Shown here piece by piece: positions 5,427 to 9,308 of a DNA stretch of 9,308 bases. The stretch's first letter is position 1. Each line of letters begins with the position of its first letter. The notes beneath the pieces were generated by a model. It saw only the letters and a list, made by a program, of their open reading frames with translations. It was not told the origin of the DNA and ran no database searches. A program made the translations under genes and the position numbers. This stretch comes from JBOIBN01 sp050739575 (GTDB lineage: Bacteria > Pseudomonadota > Gammaproteobacteria > JAKDMP01): positions 1 through 9,308 of the forward strand of contig JBOIBN010000079.1 of NCBI GenBank assembly GCA_050739575.1, in the 5' to 3' direction.

Positions 5427-6182
5427 TCACCACGGGATCGGACCGCCTTCGTTGGAGAAGGTGCCCGTCGGACCATCGTCGCCGATTAACGCGAGACGCA
5501 CGGCCTCGCGTGCAGCCTGCTCGACGGTACGCGTGCCCTCGAAATTGTTCATAGCCGTCACCGTGAATCCCGGGGCCGCAGCGTTGACCTTGATACGCGT
5601 CGACTCGAGGTCCAGCGCGAAGGCGAGTGTGATCGCATTGAGGGCAGCCTTCGACGAGGAGTAGGTGACGCCGAACATCGTACGCCGACGTGAATCCGTC
5701 GGGTCCGAAGTCAAGGTGAGCGAGCCTCTGCCGCTCGACACGTTGACGATGCGTCCCGCCGGCGCTTCACGCAGGAGTGGAAGCATCGCTTGCGTGACGC
5801 CGATGACGCCGATCACGTTGGTCTCAAACACCGCGCGCACTTCGTCGAGAGACGCGACGCTCGCGCGACCCGACTGCACAATTTCCTCGAGCGACCTGCC
5901 CGACTTTCCCGCGTGCGAGATGCCCGCATTGTTCACGAGCACGTCGAGACGACCAAACTCGTTCCGGATGCGCTCGGCCGCGGCGGCGATGGAGGTCTGA
6001 TCCGTAACATCGAGCTGAAGGGCGTGGGCATCCACTCCGACGCTCTTCGCGGCTGCCTCCCCGCGCTCGAGATTGCGCGACCCGACGAGCACGGTGAAGC
6101 CATGCGTCGCGAGATCCTTCGCGATTTGAAAACCGATTCCTTTATTGGCCCCGGTAACCAGGGCGACAAGTTTGTCCTGCAT
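5427..6182 (-). CDS. SDR-family oxidoreductase (251 aa)
   Basis: This is a classical short-chain dehydrogenase/reductase acting with NAD(P)H on a carbonyl or alcohol. All family landmarks are present: TGANKGIG at 10-17 (cofactor), SRN at 35-37 after the second strand, NNAG at 84-87, Asn122, VSS at 148-150 (catalytic Ser), and Tyr174-x3-Lys178. A 20-residue insert after NNAG and the sequence PTDSRRRTMFGVTYSSSK recall carbonyl-reductase-like bacterial SDRs. The Shine-Dalgarno sequence is weak (AAGAG). It lies 75 nt after the F420-fold gene and 105 nt before the aldo/keto reductase gene, so its transcription unit is uncertain. A palindrome at 6196-6212 sits just before its start. The substrate is unknown. 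Confidence 0.92.
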   Translation of the reverse strand: MQDKLVALVTGANKGIGFQIAKDLATHGFTVLVGSRNLERGEAAAKSVGVDAHALQLDVTDQTSIAAAAERIRNEFGRLDVLVNNAGISHAGKSGRSLEEIVQSGRASVASLDEVRAVFETNVIGVIGVTQAMLPLLREAPAGRIVNVSSGRGSLTLTSDPTDSRRRTMFGVTYSSSKAALNAITLAFALDLESTRIKVNAAAPGFTVTAMNNFEGTRTVEQAAREAVRLALIGDDGPTGTFSNEGGPIPW

Positions 6183-6195
6183 GGTGATCTCTTTT

Positions 6196-6212
6196 CATAT
6201 GACGGTCGTATG
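6196..6212. promoter_or_regulatory. 17-bp palindrome before the SDR gene, operator candidate
   Basis: CATATGACGGTCGTATG is symmetric about its centre except for one position pair. It begins 14 bp upstream of the SDR start codon. The size and symmetry resemble TetR-type operators, which often control SDR genes. No TetR gene lies in the window, so the regulator would be encoded elsewhere. Confidence 0.38.
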
Positions 6213-6257
6213 ATGCGGCCTGGTGATAGAAATTACTTTGTAGCTTTTGATCCGCAT

Positions 6258-6926
6258 TTATCCCTCCGAGAATAGTGTTGCCGACCTGCTGCTCAGTAGC
6301 TTGAACGCATGCGCCCAATCGTTGTGCAGCAAGCCCGGGATGCACCACAGCATGCACAACGGTTCAATGGCGCGTGCCGCTTCGGCTTTGCCCATGTCTG
6401 CTGTTTCCCAGCCGAACTGATCGAGGATGCCGCGCACGGTTTTCTTTGCGCCCTCGTCGTTGCCGCATATAAACATGGTGGGCTTGCCGCCTTTTAACGA
6501 CGGGTTGACCATCAGGGCGCTCCCGACGGAATTGAAGGCCTTGACGAAATACGTCTTCTCGAATTCCCGCTGCAACTGCTCCATCAGTGAATCGTCAAGA
6601 CTGCTGAAGAACTTGAGTACACCGTTGACCGGCGGTGCGTCGGCAATGGGGTTGGTCGCATCAATGACAGTCTTGCCGGCAAGATTCGCTGCATCCGCTG
6701 CGCGCAGTGCCTCCACCGCGGCCGTGCCCTTGACGGCGAGGACGGCCACTTCACCGAACTTCGCTGCTTCTGCAAAACTGCCGACACGCATCCCGGGGTT
6801 TTTCTTGACCCAATCCGCGAGTTTGGACGCCGTGCGTGTACTCAACATGACTTCATGGCCGTGCCGCAGAAAGCCGCTAGCCAATGTCATTGCCACTTGT
6901 CCTGAACCAAGAATGCCTGCTTTCAT
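6258..6926 (-). CDS. F420-oxidoreductase-fold NAD(P)-binding protein (222 aa)
   Basis: This is a Rossmann-fold protein of the NADP oxidoreductase, coenzyme F420-dependent family (annotated widely as NADPH-dependent F420 reductase). The glycine motif GILGSGQVA is at 4-12, STR at 29-31 after the second strand (NADP-type), LAVKG at 63-67, DATNP at 89-93 and VKAFN at 128-132, all family landmarks. Proteobacteria of the suspected type are not known to depend on F420, so the true acceptor is probably different; the family name should not be read as function. AGGAG 7 nt upstream fixes the start at 6926; an in-frame extension to 6989 runs through a hairpin and is rejected. A -10-like TATTAT/TATAAA lies in the upstream spacer, so it may have its own promoter. 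Confidence 0.9.
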   Translation of the reverse strand: MKAGILGSGQVAMTLASGFLRHGHEVMLSTRTASKLADWVKKNPGMRVGSFAEAAKFGEVAVLAVKGTAAVEALRAADAANLAGKTVIDATNPIADAPPVNGVLKFFSSLDDSLMEQLQREFEKTYFVKAFNSVGSALMVNPSLKGGKPTMFICGNDEGAKKTVRGILDQFGWETADMGKAEAARAIEPLCMLWCIPGLLHNDWAHAFKLLSSRSATLFSEG

Positions 6927-6986
6927 ACGAAAACTCCTGAAACTGTGGAAGACCTGCTCAATTTTATAATACAGTGCGAAGTTGAC

Positions 6987-7021
6987 CATCCTGGGATTAA
7001 CTGCGAAGTGCTCCCAGGATG
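6987..7021 (-). terminator. perfect 10-bp stem behind the epimerase-like gene
   Basis: CATCCTGGGA (6987-6996) and TCCCAGGATG (7012-7021) pair perfectly across a 15-nt loop, about 32 nt after the epimerase-like stop codon. No T tract follows. It could end that transcript or be part of the control region of the next gene, whose -10-like element follows about 20 nt later. Confidence 0.42.
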
Positions 7022-7052
7022 CCGGTTGCGAAGACGCCAGTGCTCAGCCTGT

Positions 7053-7946
7053 TCAGACTTCGAAATAGCGCCCGTGTTCGAGATCGGCAATCAGGCCGGG
7101 CTGCTGCGGCTGCCAGCCCAGCCGTTCCCGGGTGCGCTCACTCGAGGTCGGAACGTCCATCGCCACGAATGGCGCGAACCATCCGAAATGCTCGGCCGCT
7201 TCTTCCGCGGTCTTGCTGACGACCGGCAAGTTCAAGCAACGACCGATCACGCCGGCGATATCCTTGAGCGGCACGCCCTCATCAGCGACTGCATGATACG
7301 GGCCTTCGGTGGCGCCATGCTCGAGCGCCAACCGATAAACGCGGGCAGCATCAAGCCGATGCACGGCTGGCCAGCGGTTGAATCCTTCGCCCACATAAGC
7401 CGACACGCCCTTTTCGCGCGCGACACTGATGAGGTGCGGAACGAAGGCGTGATCGCCTTCGCCATGGACCGAGTTTGCAAGGCGCACGACGGACACGCGC
7501 ACTCCTCGCGTGGCCAGTACGTTGGCCGCAGCTTCCGACGCGCGAGGATAGGAATCGGAAGCCGGGACAGACCGGTCTTCCTCGGTCCCGATGGGCCCGG
7601 CTGCCACAACCGCAACCCCGGAGGTCACGATCAAGGGACGATCGGAGCCGGTGAGCGCGGCGCCGAGTGCCTCGATGGCGCGCCGGTCCAGCTCGCAATT
7701 TTCCGCGAATTTGGAGAAGTCGTGATTGAAGGCGGTGTGGATCACTGCGTCCGCCTTGGCTGCGCCGCTGCGCAGACTCTCCAGATCTTCGAGCGAGCCG
7801 CGATGAACCTCAGCGCCTGCCGCGGCGAGCGATGCGGCACCCGCATCCGAACGGGCGAGGCCGAGCACTTCGTGTCCTGCGGCGATCAGTTCGGCAACGA
7901 CGGCGGAGCCGACGAATCCGGTTGCGCCGGTAACAAAAATTCGCAT
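7053..7946 (-). CDS. NAD-dependent epimerase/dehydratase-family protein (297 aa)
   Basis: This is an extended or atypical SDR protein with a Rossmann fold. GATGFVG at 7-13 is the cofactor motif, ARSD at 31-34 follows the second strand, and VTSGVAV at 107-113 holds the usual Ser position. VRLANSVHGEGDHAFVPHLI (154-173) matches a common proteobacterial subgroup of SDR proteins seen near redox regulators. The usual Tyr-x3-Lys is not intact: Tyr133 is followed by PRAS (residues 134-137), so the Lys place is Ser137. In this subgroup I recall similar PRAxSE sequences, so the change is probably a family trait. GGAGGAT 6-7 nt upstream fixes the start at 7946; a longer frame to 7970 starts before that site and is rejected. 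The substrate is unknown. Confidence 0.9.
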   Translation of the reverse strand: MRIFVTGATGFVGSAVVAELIAAGHEVLGLARSDAGAASLAAAGAEVHRGSLEDLESLRSGAAKADAVIHTAFNHDFSKFAENCELDRRAIEALGAALTGSDRPLIVTSGVAVVAAGPIGTEEDRSVPASDSYPRASEAAANVLATRGVRVSVVRLANSVHGEGDHAFVPHLISVAREKGVSAYVGEGFNRWPAVHRLDAARVYRLALEHGATEGPYHAVADEGVPLKDIAGVIGRCLNLPVVSKTAEEAAEHFGWFAPFVAMDVPTSSERTRERLGWQPQQPGLIADLEHGRYFEV

Positions 7947-8073
7947 TGAATATCCTCCAGATTTAAGCACATTAAGGTCGAGTTGAAGTCAGACAATCTG
8001 TTTGCCGCAACGCTTCCTTTTCCCGCGCGATCAAAAGAGGCATCGCGCAAACTCCGTTGCAAACGCCTGACCG

Positions 8074-8832
8074 TCAGCGCGCCGTCATTCCGCCATCGAC
8101 ACGGTAATTCACGCCAGTCAAGAACTTCCCGCGATCCGACACGAGCAGCGCGACGACTTCGGCGATGTCCTCGGTGGCGCCAATGCGACCCAGCGGAATA
8201 TTCCGGAGCCAATCATCAGGGGAAAATCCCGGAGTCGTCTTGCTGAACTCCTCGGAACCCGGCGTTGAGATGATGCCGGGCGACACGGCGTTCACACGGA
8301 TGCCGCTGGGCGCGAGTTCCACCGCGAGCGTGCGCGAGTAGTACTCGAGCGCCGCCTTTGCGGCGCCATAGTGCGCAGAGGGTGCAAACGGCATCGCTGC
8401 GGCCGCCGAAGAAATGTTCACGACGGCCGCGGTCCTGGATGCGCGGAGCGCCGGGAGGACTGCGTTTGTGAGGTGGATCGCGGCGAACAGGTTGAGCGCG
8501 AAGCTCTCATGCCACGCCTTGTCGGGAATCGTCCAGGACCCTCCCAGAAACGCGTGCCCACCGCCCGCGTTGTTCACGAGAATGTCGAGGCCACCGAGCG
8601 TCGCGAGCGCCTTCGTCGCGATTGCTTCCACGCCTTCGCTCGCGGTGACGTCGCCGGCGACGAACGTTGCCGCCGCGGGTGTATCGCTGTTGGGTGTACG
8701 CGCAGCGACTACGACTTTGGCGCCGGCATCGAGAAGACGCTGCGCGATGGCCGCGCCGATGCCGCGTGTGCCTCCGGTGACCAGGGCACGGCGGCCGCTG
8801 AGTTCTTTCGAGAGATCGAGTTGGTTGGACAT
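8074..8832 (-). CDS. SDR-family oxidoreductase (252 aa)
   Basis: This is a second classical SDR, distinct from the one at 5427-6182. TGGTRGIG at 19-26, AAR at 43-45, DV at 61-62, NNAG at 87-90, Asn114, ISS at 140-142, Tyr155-x3-Lys159 and the closing VDGGMTAR give a complete catalytic set and the FabG-like C-terminus. VSPGIISTPG (183-192) is the usual loop after strand six. The substrate is not deducible; members act on a wide range of ketones. GAGGAA 7 nt upstream supports the start. The upstream 100 bp contain a 21-codon ORF and overlapping stems, and 127 bp separate its stop from the next gene start. Confidence 0.92.
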   Translation of the reverse strand: MSNQLDLSKELSGRRALVTGGTRGIGAAIAQRLLDAGAKVVVAARTPNSDTPAAATFVAGDVTASEGVEAIATKALATLGGLDILVNNAGGGHAFLGGSWTIPDKAWHESFALNLFAAIHLTNAVLPALRASRTAAVVNISSAAAAMPFAPSAHYGAAKAALEYYSRTLAVELAPSGIRVNAVSPGIISTPGSEEFSKTTPGFSPDDWLRNIPLGRIGATEDIAEVVALLVSDRGKFLTGVNYRVDGGMTAR

Positions 8833-8854
8833 GAGATGTTTCCTCGCAGAGGGG

Positions 8855-8920
8855 TTAATATTTCCGGAGCAGTGATCCGAGCTGCAGGGGGATCACGATC
8901 TTGCCGTGATGGTCGTACAT
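8855..8920 (-). CDS. 21-codon ORF upstream of SDR gene (leader peptide or gene remnant)
   Basis: A minus-strand ATG at 8918-8920 with AAGGAG about 9 nt upstream opens MYDHHGKIVIPLQLGSLLRK plus one Tyr, then TAA at 8855-8857. It ends 22 nt before the SDR start. The good ribosome binding site suggests translation. It may be a leader peptide, since alternative stems overlap it, or the 5' end of a gene destroyed by the same event that truncated its neighbour at 8934-9077. No homologue is recognised. Confidence 0.35.
   Translation of the reverse strand: MYDHHGKIVIPLQLGSLLRKY
8872..8910 (-). promoter_or_regulatory. three overlapping inverted segments, attenuator-like or operator
   Basis: In minus-strand order: ATCACG (8910-8905), CGTGATCC (8897-8890), GGATCAC (8878-8872). 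The middle segment can pair with the first (6 bp, loop 7) or the third (7 bp, loop 11), not both. As DNA, GTGATCC-N11-GGATCAC could equally be a dimer operator. They lie inside the 21-codon ORF, 40 bp before the SDR start. Confidence 0.3.
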
Positions 8921-8933
8921 CGCTCACGGCTCC

Positions 8934-9077
8934 TTACTTGAACAGATCTTGGAAGATCAGTGGGCCCCAGGCGCGGCCGCGTGCCTGCACCAGCGTGCCA
9001 CTTTCTTCGATCTTCCCGAGATTCACGGGCACGAAACCGAGTTGTTCGGCAAGCGTCGCCATTGGGGAGGTCGACAT
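8934..9077 (-). pseudogene. 3' remnant of a second F420-fold NADPH-dependent reductase gene
   Basis: A minus-strand frame ending at TAA (8934-8936) reads LAEQLGFVPVNLGKIEESGT and then LVQARGRAWGPLIFQDLFK. This matches the C-terminal end of NADPH-dependent F420-reductase-type proteins (LGF-x-P-V-x-LGK, then G-x-LVQARG, then LIFQDL, from memory). Only about 47 codons remain from the first in-frame ATG (9075-9077), against roughly 220-260 in intact members; the Rossmann domain with its glycine motif is missing. The frame stays open upstream through the methyltransferase gene but reads as nonsense there. A deletion joining it to the methyltransferase end is the simplest explanation. It differs in sequence from the intact member at 6258-6926. 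Confidence 0.55.
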
Positions 9078-9097
9078 GAAGTCGGCACCCGGGCCTG

Positions 9098-9308
9098 TCA
9101 GGGCTTCACGAACCGATAGGCGAAGCGATCGGTCGCGCCCTTGATCGAGGGATCGAACACCTTGATCGAGTGCGGATCGTCCTTGTTCGCGAGCATGGTG
9201 CTTTCCGCGTCCAGTACGAAGCCGGCCGCCTCCACCTCCTCGCGAACGGATGCAGGCTCAATCCGATGCAGCGACTGGGCGTCGCTCGTGCCCGCCCCGA
9301 CGGCGGCG
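9098..9308 (-). CDS. C-terminal part of a class I SAM-dependent methyltransferase-like protein
   Basis: A minus-strand frame enters at the window edge and ends at TGA (9098-9100), giving the last 69 residues. SLHRIEPASVREEVEAAGF, DPHSIKVFDPSIKG and TDRFAYRFVKP match, from memory, the C-terminal end of a group of bacterial class I methyltransferases with the pattern TLHRIDPATVRAEVEAAGF ... VFDPAIRGKTDQFxYRFxKP. The SAM-binding motif would lie outside the window, so activity cannot be judged. The gene is followed 20 nt later by the reductase remnant. Confidence 0.72.
   Translation of the reverse strand, partial: AAVGAGTSDAQSLHRIEPASVREEVEAAGFVLDAESTMLANKDDPHSIKVFDPSIKGATDRFAYRFVKP

Noticed and set aside
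4335..5489. Long plus-strand open frame (384 codons) opposite the aldo/keto reductase gene.
   Set aside because: It is antisense to a gene with clear motifs and ribosome binding site; high GC and shared codon phase make such long antisense frames common. No recognisable domain or hydrophobic pattern.
6258..6926. Reading the F420-fold protein as evidence of coenzyme F420 use.
   Set aside because: The family is spread widely in organisms lacking F420, and no F420 biosynthesis gene is present here.
6927..6989. N-terminal extension of the F420-fold gene by 21 codons.
   Set aside because: The Rossmann strand begins at MKAGILGSG, which has AGGAG in front; the longer frame begins in a hairpin.
6945..7949. 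Plus-strand open frame (334 codons) opposite the epimerase-like gene, and a similar one at 8371-9144.
   Set aside because: Both are composition-driven shadows of minus-strand genes with conserved motifs, and neither has a good ribosome binding site.
7990..8000. CAGA-CAA-TCTG short palindrome upstream of the epimerase-like gene.
   Set aside because: Only 4-bp arms; no second copy or promoter spacing that would support an operator.
8062..8080. CTGAC-C-GTCAG palindrome at the end of the second SDR gene.
   Set aside because: Short arms, no T tract, and it overlaps coding sequence; too weak to call a terminator.
1..9308. Search for CRISPR repeats, tRNA or rRNA genes, insertion sequences and phage genes.
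   Set aside because: No regularly spaced repeats, cloverleaf-like sequence, transposase motifs or phage structural genes were seen by eye; the only mobile-type signal is the cassette array.

Overview
The window is GC-rich bacterial DNA, most likely from a proteobacterium of the Xanthomonadales or Burkholderiales type. That placement is an inference from the gene families, the overall composition and the presence of integron-type recombination sites; no marker gene fixes the taxon. No rRNA, tRNA, CRISPR array, transposase or integrase gene was seen.

There are two unlike parts. Left (1-1193): a small, visibly AT-richer block read on the minus strand that looks like an integron gene-cassette array. 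Two short genes of unknown function (212 aa at 175-813 and 100 aa at 870-1172), each with one predicted N-terminal membrane helix, are each followed at the stop codon by an attC-like site (119-180 and 817-876), and a third core site (1187-1193) lies just before the first gene. An open frame at the left edge may be a third cassette. No integrase gene lies next to the array. A stretch without intact genes (1194-1684) follows, with a possible 3' remnant of an efflux-pump gene, an operator-like palindrome and a strong hairpin behind azoR.

Right (1685-9308): a redox-enzyme cluster. azoR (FMN azoreductase, minus) and a LysR regulator (plus) are divergent over a 111-bp region rich in inverted repeats. 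After the regulator come, all on the minus strand and so facing it: NmrA-like reductase, PdxI/YdbC-like aldo/keto reductase (these two overlap by 8 nt), an SDR, an F420-oxidoreductase-fold NAD(P) protein, an NAD-dependent epimerase-like protein and a second SDR. At the right edge are a 21-codon ORF with overlapping alternative stems, a 3' remnant of a second F420-fold reductase gene, and the C-terminal end of a SAM-dependent methyltransferase that runs off the window.

All the intact enzymes on the right use NAD(P)H or FMN and are typically linked to detoxification of quinones, carbonyls or azo/nitro compounds. Most have their own ribosome binding site and a 75-130 bp spacer, so the cluster looks gathered gene by gene rather than built as one pathway operon. 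A shared electrophile or redox-stress role is inference; no pathway can be read from the genes present.
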